Below, one piece after another: positions 41,862-49,360 of a stretch of 50,121 nucleotides of DNA. Every line of letters starts with the position of its first letter. Positions within the stretch are counted from its first letter, which is position 1. The notes under the pieces are model-generated. The model did no database searches, had not been told where the DNA came from, and worked only from the letters and a program-made list of their open reading frames with translations. The position numbers were made by a program, and so were the translations under genes. Origin of the DNA: Candidatus Blautia excrementipullorum (lineage in GTDB: Bacteria; Bacillota; Clostridia; Lachnospirales; Lachnospiraceae); the NCBI GenBank assembly GCA_019118645.1, contig DWYN01000074.1, positions 1 through 50,121 on the forward strand. The letters are read 5' to 3'.

Positions 41862-43280
41862 ATGTATAATCCGAAATCAACACACGCAACAGAATTTATT
41901 GACCATCAGGAAATTCTGGATACTCTGGAATATGCCAGACAGAATAAGGACAATACAGAACTGGTGGAAAGCCTTATTGAGAGAGCCAGGGACTGTAAGG
42001 GCCTCAGCCACAGAGAGGCGGCGCTTCTTCTGGAATGCGACGATCCCCGGCTGGTAGAGAAAATGTATCATACAGCGAAAGAGATCAAACAAAAATTTTA
42101 TGGAAACCGTATTGTAATGTTTGCCCCGCTGTATCTGTCTAATTACTGCATCAACGGATGCGTTTACTGTCCGTACCATGCCAAAAACAAACATATCCGC
42201 AGGAAAAAACTGACGCAGGAGGAGATCCGCCAGGAGGTAATCGCCCTTCAGGACATGGGACATAAGCGTCTGGCTCTGGAAACAGGGGAAGACCCGAAGA
42301 ACAATCCCATTGAGTATGTGCTGGAGAGTATTAAGACGATTTACAGCATCAAACATAAGAATGGGGCGATCCGGAGAGTCAATGTCAATATTGCGGCGAC
42401 GACTGTTGAAAACTACAGAAAACTGAAAGAAGCCGGCATCGGAACCTATATTCTTTTCCAGGAGACCTACAATAAAGAAAGCTATGAGGCGCTTCATCCT
42501 ACGGGACCAAAGAGCGATTACGCATACCATACCGAGGCGATGGACCGCGCGATGGAGGCCGGAATTGACGATGTAGGATGCGGCGTGCTGTTCGGACTGG
42601 AAACATACCGCTATGATTTTGTTGGTATCCTTATGCATGCGGAGCATCTGGAGGCAAGGTTCGGTGTAGGCCCCCATACCATCAGCGTTCCCCGTATCTG
42701 CCCTGCAGACGATATTGATACAGCGGATTTCACCAATGCGGTTCCCGATGAAATTTTCCAGAAAATTGTGGCGGTGATCCGTATCGCAGTTCCCTATACA
42801 GGAATGATTATTTCTACCCGTGAATCGCAGAAATGCAGAGAAAAGGTTCTGGATCTTGGAATTTCACAGATCAGCGGAGGCTCCAGAACTTCTGTAGGCG
42901 GCTATGTAGAAGAGGAAAAGGTTGATGAGAATTCCGCGCAGTTTGACATCAGTGACCGCCGGACCCTGGATCAGGTAGTAAGCTGGCTTCTGGATCTGGG
43001 ATATATTCCGAGCTTCTGTACAGCCTGCTACCGGGAAGGCCGTACGGGAGACCGTTTCATGTCGCTGGTGAAAGCGGGGCAGATTGCCAACTGCTGCCAT
43101 CCGAACGCGCTGATGACATTGAAAGAATATCTGGAGGACTACGCCTGTCCGGAAACGAAAGAAAAAGGAAACAGGGTGATTGAGCGTGAGCTTCAGAATA
43201 TTACCAGAGAGAAGACAAGGGAGATCTGCAGAAAGAATCTCGCCGAGATCGAAAAAGGAAAGCGTGACTTCCGGTTCTGA
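41862..43280 (+). CDS. hydG: [FeFe]-hydrogenase H-cluster radical SAM maturase HydG
   Basis: 472 residues, tyrosine lyase. N-terminal radical SAM motif at Cys96, Cys100, Cys103 (NYCINGCVYCPYH) and a C-terminal second-cluster motif CTAC plus a later Cys in ANCCHPNAL, as needed to make CO and cyanide ligands from tyrosine. It starts at ATG 41862, with GAGGA spaced about 6 bases; ATG 41856 would touch that site. 37 bases after hydE. A weak hairpin with five T (43271-43303) overlaps its stop codon. Confidence 0.95.
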   Translation: MYNPKSTHATEFIDHQEILDTLEYARQNKDNTELVESLIERARDCKGLSHREAALLLECDDPRLVEKMYHTAKEIKQKFYGNRIVMFAPLYLSNYCINGCVYCPYHAKNKHIRRKKLTQEEIRQEVIALQDMGHKRLALETGEDPKNNPIEYVLESIKTIYSIKHKNGAIRRVNVNIAATTVENYRKLKEAGIGTYILFQETYNKESYEALHPTGPKSDYAYHTEAMDRAMEAGIDDVGCGVLFGLETYRYDFVGILMHAEHLEARFGVGPHTISVPRICPADDIDTADFTNAVPDEIFQKIVAVIRIAVPYTGMIISTRESQKCREKVLDLGISQISGGSRTSVGGYVEEEKVDENSAQFDISDRRTLDQVVSWLLDLGYIPSFCTACYREGRTGDRFMSLVKAGQIANCCHPNALMTLKEYLEDYACPETKEKGNRVIERELQNITREKTREICRKNLAEIEKGKRDFRF

Positions 43281-43303
43281 TTCACCTCTAGACCGGGCTT
43301 TTT
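43271..43303 (+). terminator. Weak terminator at the end of hydG
   Basis: Stem CCGGT (43271-43275) with ACCGG (43292-43296), a 16-base loop, then GCTTTTT. It is a 5-bp stem only and includes the hydG stop codon. Confidence 0.35.
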
Positions 43304-43315
43304 CTGAAAAAAGTC

Positions 43316-43345
43316 TTGCATAAAGCACCAGGAATGGGGTATAGT
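43316..43345 (+). promoter_or_regulatory. Promoter of the SH3 lipoprotein gene
   Basis: TTGCAT (43316-43321), 18-base spacer, TATAGT (43340-43345). Leader of about 24 bases containing AAAGGAGG. Confidence 0.6.
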
Positions 43346-43375
43346 GTTGGTATGCTATAAAGGAGGAAAATTCTT

Positions 43376-43855
43376 ATGAAGAAATCCAGATTGTTGATTT
43401 TACTGGCAGGACTTTCCATATTTGCTTCCGGATGCGGATTCAGCACCGGAGGGGAAGATTCTACCGTGACTGTAATACACGCAACCCCCACTCCAACGCC
43501 TGCGCCTTCTCCGGCGGCAACTCCGACGCCGGCGGTAACAGCGACTCCGACACCGGTAGTCTCCCCCACTGCCAGCGGAGTAAATATCGTAAAACAGGAT
43601 GCTACATATTACGCCACCACGGACGTGAACCTTCGTACAGACTGCAGCACCGATGATGCGGTAGCGCCGGTGGTTCAGGGCGTGCCTGCAGGCACACAGC
43701 TTACAAGCACAGGCGTCAGCGAGGACGGCCAGTGGGTTGAGGTAAATTATAACGGAACTGTCTGCTACGCGTCCGCACAGTATGTATCTACCACGGCTCC
43801 GGCAGGAACCGCGACAGACACGGCAGCGGCAGCCGATACTGCAGCCGCTCAGTAA
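43376..43855 (+). CDS. SH3-domain lipoprotein with Thr/Pro-rich linker
   Basis: 159 residues. Lipoprotein signal with lipobox ASGC (Cys20), a low-complexity Thr-Pro/Ala-Pro linker (about 35-65), a bacterial SH3 domain (about 75-140: ATTDVNLRTDCSTDDAVAPVVQGVPAGTQL, WVEVNYNGTVCYASAQYV), and an Ala/Thr-rich tail. It probably sits on the outer face of the membrane and binds cell-wall peptide. AAAGGAGG lies before ATG. A single-gene unit closed by a strong terminator. Exact role unknown. Confidence 0.85.
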   Translation: MKKSRLLILLAGLSIFASGCGFSTGGEDSTVTVIHATPTPTPAPSPAATPTPAVTATPTPVVSPTASGVNIVKQDATYYATTDVNLRTDCSTDDAVAPVVQGVPAGTQLTSTGVSEDGQWVEVNYNGTVCYASAQYVSTTAPAGTATDTAAAADTAAAQ

Positions 43856-43917
43856 GCGGGGACGGCGGCCTCATCTTTATACATATGTGAGGAAGCTGCG
43901 CTGAAATATGACGCAAA

Positions 43918-43983
43918 AAAACAGGCCGGAAATCATTCCGCTCCCCCCAGAGGGGGAGGACGGTGGTTTCCGGCCTGTTTTGC
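43918..43983. terminator. Strong bidirectional terminator between lipoprotein gene and luxS
   Basis: A 15-bp perfect outer stem (43918-43932 with 43967-43981), with an inner CCCCC/GGGGG hairpin, A-run on the left and T-run on the right. It lies between two convergent genes. Confidence 0.95.
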
Positions 43984-43992
43984 TGGCTTTTC

Positions 43993-44472
43993 TTATTCCG
44001 GATAGACGAGCCTTTCCGGCTTGATATCGTAGAGTACATTCTTTAAGTATCTGTCGGCCAGGTACTTCGCCATGCCCAGATTCATGTCCAGATAATTTCC
44101 GCAGTCTTTTGGAGAAGCGCCTGGAATTTCGCCTTCATAATCCCGGATAAATTCAAACATTTCCGTCATCAGTCCCACAATATCCCTGGATTCATAATCT
44201 CCTGCCAGCAGAAGATAATTTCCTGTTCTGCATCCCATAGGCCCCCAATAAATGATTTTGGGACCGAATTCCTTATGATTTCTGAGAAAAGTTGCGGCAA
44301 GATGCTCTATGGCATGGAGCTCTGCTGTGTTCATGACGGGTTCCTCATTGGGAGAAGTCATGCGGATATCAAAAGTGGTGATTACCTGGTCTCCAAGATA
44401 ATCTTTTCTGGAAACGTAGATTCCCGGCTGAAGCTTGATATGGTCTATCGTAAAGCTGGCGATTTTTTTCAT
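43993..44472 (-). CDS. luxS: S-ribosylhomocysteine lyase
   Basis: 159 residues, standard LuxS length. Metal-site HAIEH (His53, His57) and CGNYL (Cys124), with GCRTGNYLL near 83. It splits S-ribosylhomocysteine to homocysteine and the autoinducer-2 precursor DPD in the activated methyl cycle. The start at 44472 has AAAGGAGG upstream on the minus strand; the upstream open frame contains only leader. Transcribed alone from a near-consensus promoter with a leader of about 85 bases that can form small hairpins. Confidence 0.97.
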   Translation of the reverse strand: MKKIASFTIDHIKLQPGIYVSRKDYLGDQVITTFDIRMTSPNEEPVMNTAELHAIEHLAATFLRNHKEFGPKIIYWGPMGCRTGNYLLLAGDYESRDIVGLMTEMFEFIRDYEGEIPGASPKDCGNYLDMNLGMAKYLADRYLKNVLYDIKPERLVYPE

Positions 44473-44563
44473 CTGATTTTCCTCCTTTTGCTGGGCGCTG
44501 CCTGAGAGACCCTGTTCCTGAAAGCGGAATTTCAGTCCCTGCGGAGCGTTCCTTTTCCTGTAT

Positions 44564-44592
44564 ATTTTAGCAGAGTCAGGGACCGGTGACAA
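44564..44592 (-). promoter_or_regulatory. Promoter of luxS
   Basis: On the minus strand TTGTCA (44592-44587), 17-base spacer, TAAAAT (44569-44564). Its -35 box lies only 4 bases from the -35 box of the divergent trpS promoter. Confidence 0.75.
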
Positions 44593-44596
44593 GTAA

Positions 44597-44625
44597 TTGA
44601 CTTTATTTCTGTGTAATGTTACACT
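44597..44625 (+). promoter_or_regulatory. Promoter of trpS
   Basis: TTGACT (44597-44602), 17-base spacer, TACACT (44620-44625). Leader of about 64 bases, too short for a T-box riboswitch. Confidence 0.65.
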
Positions 44626-44695
44626 GTTAGAAGTTCAGGCGGAAGGCGGAGACGCGCCCGAACGGAGAAGTTACAGGAAGATATGGAGGAAAATT

Positions 44696-45700
44696 ATGAT
44701 AGATGGAAAAAAGGTATTATTCAGCGGCATGCAGGCGACAGGAAATCTGACCCTTGGAAATTATCTTGGAGCGCTGAAGAACTGGCTTACCCTAAGTGAT
44801 GAATACGAGTGCTTTTACAGTGTGGTGGATATGCACTCCATTACCATCCGCCAGAATCCGGCGGAGCTTAGAAAACGCGCCAGAAATCTTCTGACTCTTT
44901 ATATCGCGGCAGGGCTTGACCCGAAAAAGAACTGTATTTATTACCAGTCCCATGTGTCCGGCCATGCGGAGCTTTCCTGGATTCTGAGCTGCTTTACCTA
45001 TATGGGTGAGCTGAACCGGATGACCCAGTTCAAGGACAAGGCGGCAAAACATGCGGACAATATCAATGCAGGGCTGTTTACCTATCCGGTCCTTATGGCT
45101 GCTGATATCCTTCTGTATCAGGCGGACGTAGTTCCCGTGGGAGTGGATCAGATGCAGCATCTGGAACTGACCAGAAATGTGGCGGAGCGATTCAATAACA
45201 TTTACGGGGATGTATTTACGGTTCCGGAAGCTTACGTGGGAAAAGTAGGGGCGAAGATTATGAGTCTTCAGGATCCCTCCAGAAAAATGTCAAAATCCGA
45301 TGAAAATCCAAATGCGAGCATCTATCTGATGGATGATCCGGATACGATTATGCGTAAATTTAAGCGCGCTGTCACAGATTCGGAGGGATGTATCCGCTAC
45401 AGCGACGCTCAGCCGGGAATCAAAAATCTTCTCGATATTTACTGCGCCTGCACCGGAAAGACGCCTCAGGAAGCGGAAAAAGAATTTGACGGCAAAGGCT
45501 ATGGAGAACTGAAGCCTGCGGTAGGCGAGGCGGTAATCTCTGTCCTGAAGCCTCTTCAGGAGGAAGTGGCCAGACTGTCAGGCGACAAGGCCTATATTGA
45601 TTCTATTATCAAGGAAAACGCGGAGAAGGCAAATTATTATGCATCCAAAACTCTCCGGAAAGTTCAGAAAAAAGTTGGATTCCCGGAAAAGATCCGGTAA
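44696..45700 (+). CDS. trpS: Tryptophan--tRNA ligase
   Basis: 334 residues, class I synthetase. HIGH-like TGNLTLGNYLGAL near residue 15 and KMSKS in SRKMSKSDENP near 200; MAADILLYQADVVPVGVDQMQHLELTR is the family's central block. It charges tRNA-Trp. GGAGGA lies 5 bases before ATG 44696; the frame is open upstream through the promoter and is not coding there. The cyclophilin lipoprotein gene follows 22 bases later and may be co-transcribed. Confidence 0.97.
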   Translation: MIDGKKVLFSGMQATGNLTLGNYLGALKNWLTLSDEYECFYSVVDMHSITIRQNPAELRKRARNLLTLYIAAGLDPKKNCIYYQSHVSGHAELSWILSCFTYMGELNRMTQFKDKAAKHADNINAGLFTYPVLMAADILLYQADVVPVGVDQMQHLELTRNVAERFNNIYGDVFTVPEAYVGKVGAKIMSLQDPSRKMSKSDENPNASIYLMDDPDTIMRKFKRAVTDSEGCIRYSDAQPGIKNLLDIYCACTGKTPQEAEKEFDGKGYGELKPAVGEAVISVLKPLQEEVARLSGDKAYIDSIIKENAEKANYYASKTLRKVQKKVGFPEKIR

Positions 45701-45722
45701 TGGAATGTAAGGAGGAACAAAA

Positions 45723-46436
45723 ATGAAATACAGGATATTTGCGGCAGCCTGTGCGCTGATCTTAACTGCCGGCGTGCTTGCAGGCTGCGGAAACAGCGGC
45801 GGCACAAAGGAAGGCAGCTCATCCGGTTCCGGAGAAGTTGCAAGCGAGGAAGAGGCGGAGGCAGCCGGCTTCAGCGACGGAACCGATGAGGACGGGACGG
45901 TATCCGGGCAGACGGTTCTTGACACCAGCCAGGAGCTTACCGGTATTCATCATGCGGAGATCAGCGTCGAGGATTATGGAGACATTGAAATTGAACTGGA
46001 TGCGGATACAGCGCCGATTACGGTGACAAATTTTGTGAAACTGGCCCAGGACGGTTTTTATGACGGACTGACTTTCTGGCGCATCATGGATGGATTTATG
46101 ATACAGGGCGGAGATCCCAACGGAGACGGAACCGGAGGCGCGGATGAGAACATCAAGGGCGAGTTTTCCAATAATGGTGTAGAAAATGACATTTCCCACA
46201 CCAGAGGAACTGTTTCCATGGCAAGGGCATCCGATCCGGACAGCGCCAGCTCTCAGTTTTTTATTGTCCAGGCGGACAGCACCTTCCTGGATGGCGATTA
46301 CGCGGCCTTTGGCCATGTGACGGAGGGAATGGATGTTGTGGACAAGATCTGCGAAGATGCGCAGCCCACGGACGACAACGGAAGCATTGCAAAAGAAGAG
46401 CAGCCGGTAATCGAAAGCATTACGATACTGGATTAA
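45723..46436 (+). CDS. Cyclophilin-type peptidyl-prolyl isomerase lipoprotein
   Basis: 237 residues. Lipobox LAGC with Cys22, an acidic Ser/Gly-rich spacer (to about 75), then a cyclophilin domain: [54 protein letters not shown] and [14 protein letters not shown]. The catalytic Arg and QGGDP motifs are kept. It probably helps fold exported proteins at the outer membrane face. AAGGAGG before ATG; ends at a terminator. Confidence 0.94.
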   Translation: MKYRIFAAACALILTAGVLAGCGNSGGTKEGSSSGSGEVASEEEAEAAGFSDGTDEDGTVSGQTVLDTSQELTGIHHAEISVEDYGDIEIELDADTAPITVTNFVKLAQDGFYDGLTFWRIMDGFMIQGGDPNGDGTGGADENIKGEFSNNGVENDISHTRGTVSMARASDPDSASSQFFIVQADSTFLDGDYAAFGHVTEGMDVVDKICEDAQPTDDNGSIAKEEQPVIESITILD

Positions 46437-46487
46437 AAAAACGGAACCGCTTTCCGAAAATTATGGAGGGCCGGTTCCGCTTTTATT
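46435..46487 (+). terminator. Terminator after the cyclophilin gene
   Basis: Stem CGGAACCG (46442-46449) with CGGTTCCG (46472-46479), 22-base loop, A-run before and TTTTATTT after. It may also serve the convergent methyltransferase gene. Confidence 0.85.
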
Positions 46488-46511
46488 TGAACAAGAGAAG
46501 ACTCCGGCTAA

Positions 46512-47075
46512 TCAAAGCCGGATGATCAGCACTGGGATTGGCGGATGGTTGGGACGGTTCCAGTAATCGCTGCGGATCACCAGATATCTGTGGGGATCCA
46601 GTTCTGCCAGCCAGGAGAGTACGGCGTCCCTTTCCTCAAAGCCGGAATCCCCTCCGCTGTAAATACAGAGGGAGATCAGGCCGCCCTTTTGGAGAAGGGA
46701 AAGACTCTGCTCAAGGGCCCGGAGGGTGGAAGCGCTTCTGGTGGCCATGGAGTGATCGCCCCCGGGAAGGTATCCCAGATTAAAAACAATGCAGCTTACA
46801 GATTCCGGGGCGGCATAATCAGCCATTTTTTCATGAGATTCCAGAAGAAGGGTGTAATTCCGGGGAGCCTCTGCTTCTGTAAGCCGTTTCCTTGTATGAA
46901 GAAGAGCCTGCTCCTGAATATCAAAGGCAAGGACTTTGCCGTTTTCGCCTGCCAGGACGCTTAAAAGAAGAGTATCGTTTCCGTTTCCCATTGTCGCGTC
47001 AATGCAGAGATCTCCCGGTTTTATCTGTTCGCGGATAAAACGGGAGCACCACTGCGTGATCTGATAATTTTTCAT
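46512..47075 (-). CDS. mnmM: tRNA U34 methyltransferase MnmM (YtqB family)
   Basis: 187 residues, class I SAM-dependent methyltransferase. SAM-binding IDATMGNGNDTLLL near residue 25, FDIQEQAL near 52, and the family's FNLGYLPGGDHSMAT near 102, typical of YtqB. Bacillus YtqB was shown to methylate aminomethyl-2-thiouridine at the tRNA wobble position (MnmM). The start at 47075 is ATG; a TTG 10 codons earlier is an alternative. Convergent with the cyclophilin gene, divergent from coaBC. Confidence 0.85.
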   Translation of the reverse strand: MKNYQITQWCSRFIREQIKPGDLCIDATMGNGNDTLLLSVLAGENGKVLAFDIQEQALLHTRKRLTEAEAPRNYTLLLESHEKMADYAAPESVSCIVFNLGYLPGGDHSMATRSASTLRALEQSLSLLQKGGLISLCIYSGGDSGFEERDAVLSWLAELDPHRYLVIRSDYWNRPNHPPIPVLIIRL

Positions 47076-47217
47076 AGTTCCGCTTATTCCTTTCTTTTTC
47101 AACAAATTATTTCGATCAATTTAAAACAGTTTTCGCCGGAAAATATGCCGGAAGAACGGCTGGAATTGTTACAGCAACCAAAAAGGTGTATAAAAACGCA
47201 AACAGGCGAAAAATGCA

Positions 47218-47246
47218 TTGCATTTGTTTTCTATGCTGATTATAAT
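47218..47246 (+). promoter_or_regulatory. Promoter of coaBC-panT-coaX
   Basis: TTGCAT (47218-47223), 17-base spacer, perfect TATAAT (47241-47246). Leader of about 125 bases to coaBC. Confidence 0.75.
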
Positions 47247-47378
47247 ATAACAGACAAATCCAGTACAGAGAGAATTATAAAAAACGCGGCCGTTTCGCCG
47301 GAGGAAAAAATTCTTCGGGAAAAGTTCTGAAACAGCCGGAAACAGGAAAGAGGACACAGCAGAAAGGGGATTGGAGAA

Positions 47379-48584
47379 ATGCTGGAAGGAAAGACGATTT
47401 TGCTGGCGGTTACCGGAAGCATTGCAGCATATAAGATTGCGTATCTGGCAAGCGCCCTGAAAAAACTTCACGCACAGGTACATGTCCTGATGACGGAAAA
47501 CGCTACAAATTTCATTAATCCCATTACCTTTGAGACGCTTACCGGAAACAAGTGTCTGGTAGACACCTTTGACCGGAATTTCCAGTTTCAGGTAGAGCAC
47601 GTGTCCATCGCGAAACAGGCGGATGCGGCGATGATCGCCCCGGCCAGCGCCAATGTGATCGGAAAACTTGCCCATGGGATTGCGGACGACATGCTCACGA
47701 CTACGATTATGGCATGCCGGTGCAAAAAGATCATCTCTCCGGCTATGAACACGAATATGTATGAAAACCCCATTGTGCAGGACAACCTGGCGATTCTGGA
47801 ACACTATGGCTATGAGGTGATCCAGCCGGCCAGCGGATATCTGGCCTGCGGCGATACAGGCGCAGGAAAAATGCCGGAGCCGGAGGTGCTTCTGGAATAT
47901 ATTCTCAGGGAAACTGCCAGGGAAAAGGACCTGAAAGGAAAAAAGGTTCTTGTGACAGCCGGACCTACCCAGGAGGCGATTGACCCGGTTCGGTATATTA
48001 CGAATCATTCTTCCGGAAAAATGGGATATGCCCTGGCCAGACAGGCAATGCTCAGAGGAGCGCAGGTGACTCTTGTCAGCGGCCCCTGCTCCATAGTTCC
48101 GCCGCCTTTTGTAACAGTTATCCCGGTGGTAACTGCAAGAGAAATGTTTGAAGCTGTGACTTCCGTAAGCGCGGACCACGACATTATTATCAAAGCGGCA
48201 GCTGTGGCGGATTACCGGCCGGCCAGAACAGCGGAAGAAAAGCTGAAGAAACGGGACGGAGAAATGTCCATAGAGCTGGAAAAGACGGACGACATTCTTC
48301 TGTATCTGGGAGAACACCGCCGTCCGGGCCAGTTTTTATGCGGATTTTCCATGGAAACACAAAATATGATCGGTAATTCCAGGGCCAAGCTTGAAAAAAA
48401 GCATCTGGACATGGTGGCGGCCAATAACCTGAAGGTGGAAGGCGCCGGATTCCAGGGCGATACCAATGTTCTGACCCTGATTACAGAGGATGAGGACGTA
48501 TCACTCGAGCTTATGAGCAAAGAGGATGCAGCCGATAAAATCCTTGATAAAATTCTCTCCATGATACAGGAGAGAGAAGGGTAA
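47379..48584 (+). CDS. coaBC: Bifunctional phosphopantothenoylcysteine decarboxylase / phosphopantothenate--cysteine ligase
   Basis: 401 residues. N-terminal flavoprotein CoaC (GSIAAYKIA near 12, HVSIAKQADAAMIAPASAN near 72-90 with the active-site His, and PAMNTNMYENP), then C-terminal CoaB (VTAGPTQEAIDPVRYITNHSSGKMG near 192, AAAVADYRP, and a NNL motif). Carries out two steps from phosphopantothenate to phosphopantetheine. GGAG precedes ATG 47379. Followed by a probable pantothenate transporter and coaX, forming a CoA supply set. Confidence 0.96.
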   Translation: MLEGKTILLAVTGSIAAYKIAYLASALKKLHAQVHVLMTENATNFINPITFETLTGNKCLVDTFDRNFQFQVEHVSIAKQADAAMIAPASANVIGKLAHGIADDMLTTTIMACRCKKIISPAMNTNMYENPIVQDNLAILEHYGYEVIQPASGYLACGDTGAGKMPEPEVLLEYILRETAREKDLKGKKVLVTAGPTQEAIDPVRYITNHSSGKMGYALARQAMLRGAQVTLVSGPCSIVPPPFVTVIPVVTAREMFEAVTSVSADHDIIIKAAAVADYRPARTAEEKLKKRDGEMSIELEKTDDILLYLGEHRRPGQFLCGFSMETQNMIGNSRAKLEKKHLDMVAANNLKVEGAGFQGDTNVLTLITEDEDVSLELMSKEDAADKILDKILSMIQEREG

Positions 48585-48643
48585 CCCGTAAACGATAGGA
48601 TGCGGGTTTGAGCCCGCAGTTCCATCACCGTATTGTATCCTGG
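48583..48643 (+). promoter_or_regulatory. Structured RNA-like spacer between coaBC and panT
   Basis: Two alternative hairpins compete for one strand: AACCCG (48583-48588) can pair with CGGGTT (48603-48608), or GCGGG (48602-48606) can pair with CCCGC (48613-48617). The latter can be enclosed by AGGAT (48597-48601) and ATCCT (48637-48641). Such exclusive pairing is a feature of switching leaders, but no known riboswitch was recognised. Confidence 0.45.
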
Positions 48644-48672
48644 AAAAGGGAACGATAACAAGGAGGAAAAAC

Positions 48673-49311
48673 ATGAAAACAAAACTGACAACGTCACAGA
48701 TCACAGTACTCGGACTTATGGCCGCCGTTCTTTTGCTGATGGCCTACACGCCGCTGGGGTATCTGAACATCGGGCCTCTGGCGATTACTTTTAACGTAAT
48801 TCCGGTTGCCATCAGCGCCATTGTGCTGGGACCGGCAGGTGGGGCTGCTGCAGGATCCATTTTCGGACTTACAAGCTTTCTTCAGTGTGTCGGCGTAGGG
48901 GGGACAAGCGCTATGGGAGCCATGCTTTTCAGCATTAATCCGGTGTTTGCGTTTATCCAGAGATTTGTGCCGCGGCTTCTGGACGGCCTTCTTCTCGGCT
49001 ATATCTTTAAGGGCATGCGGAAAAAGACAAATATTTATGTTTCCTGTGCGGTAACCGGATTTTTTTCCGCGTTTCTGAATACAGTCTTCTTTATGGCGGC
49101 GCTGGTGCTCCTTTTTGGAAACACGGAATATGTTCAGGAGATGATCGGCGGAAGAAATGTGATTGTATTTATCTGCACCTTTGTAGGCATAAACGCTGTC
49201 TGCGAGATGCTCTCTTCCACAGTGCTTACAGGAGCCATCGGAACAGCCTTATCAAGGGCGCGCCTGATCCCGGCAGCGCAGATGCAGGGGAAAAAGCTGG
49301 CAAAGATATAA
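48673..49311 (+). CDS. panT: ECF transporter S component, probable pantothenate transporter
   Basis: 212 residues, six hydrophobic segments, with TFNVIPVAISAIVLGPAGGAAAGSIFGLTSF near 35-65 and FIQRFVPRLLDGLLLGYIFKG near 95, as in energy-coupling-factor substrate-binding subunits. Placement between coaBC and coaX points to pantothenate as substrate. It needs the shared EcfAAT module, encoded elsewhere. AAGGAGG before ATG 48673. Some family members carry other vitamins, so specificity is inferred from context. Confidence 0.85.
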   Translation: MKTKLTTSQITVLGLMAAVLLLMAYTPLGYLNIGPLAITFNVIPVAISAIVLGPAGGAAAGSIFGLTSFLQCVGVGGTSAMGAMLFSINPVFAFIQRFVPRLLDGLLLGYIFKGMRKKTNIYVSCAVTGFFSAFLNTVFFMAALVLLFGNTEYVQEMIGGRNVIVFICTFVGINAVCEMLSSTVLTGAIGTALSRARLIPAAQMQGKKLAKI

Positions 49312-49360
49312 AAATCACTTTCTCCACAAAAAAATTTAAGAAATATCAGGGATTTGAAAT

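Noticed and set aside
43480..43580. Tandem repeat / VNTR in the lipoprotein gene
   Set aside because: The Thr-Pro/Ala-Pro codons are repetitive in composition, but there is no exact repeating unit; it is an ordinary low-complexity linker.
48602..48620. T-arm-like GCGGG-TTTGAG-CCCGC resembling part of a tRNA
   Set aside because: No acceptor, D or anticodon arms can be built around it and no CCA end is present; treated as a possible leader structure instead.
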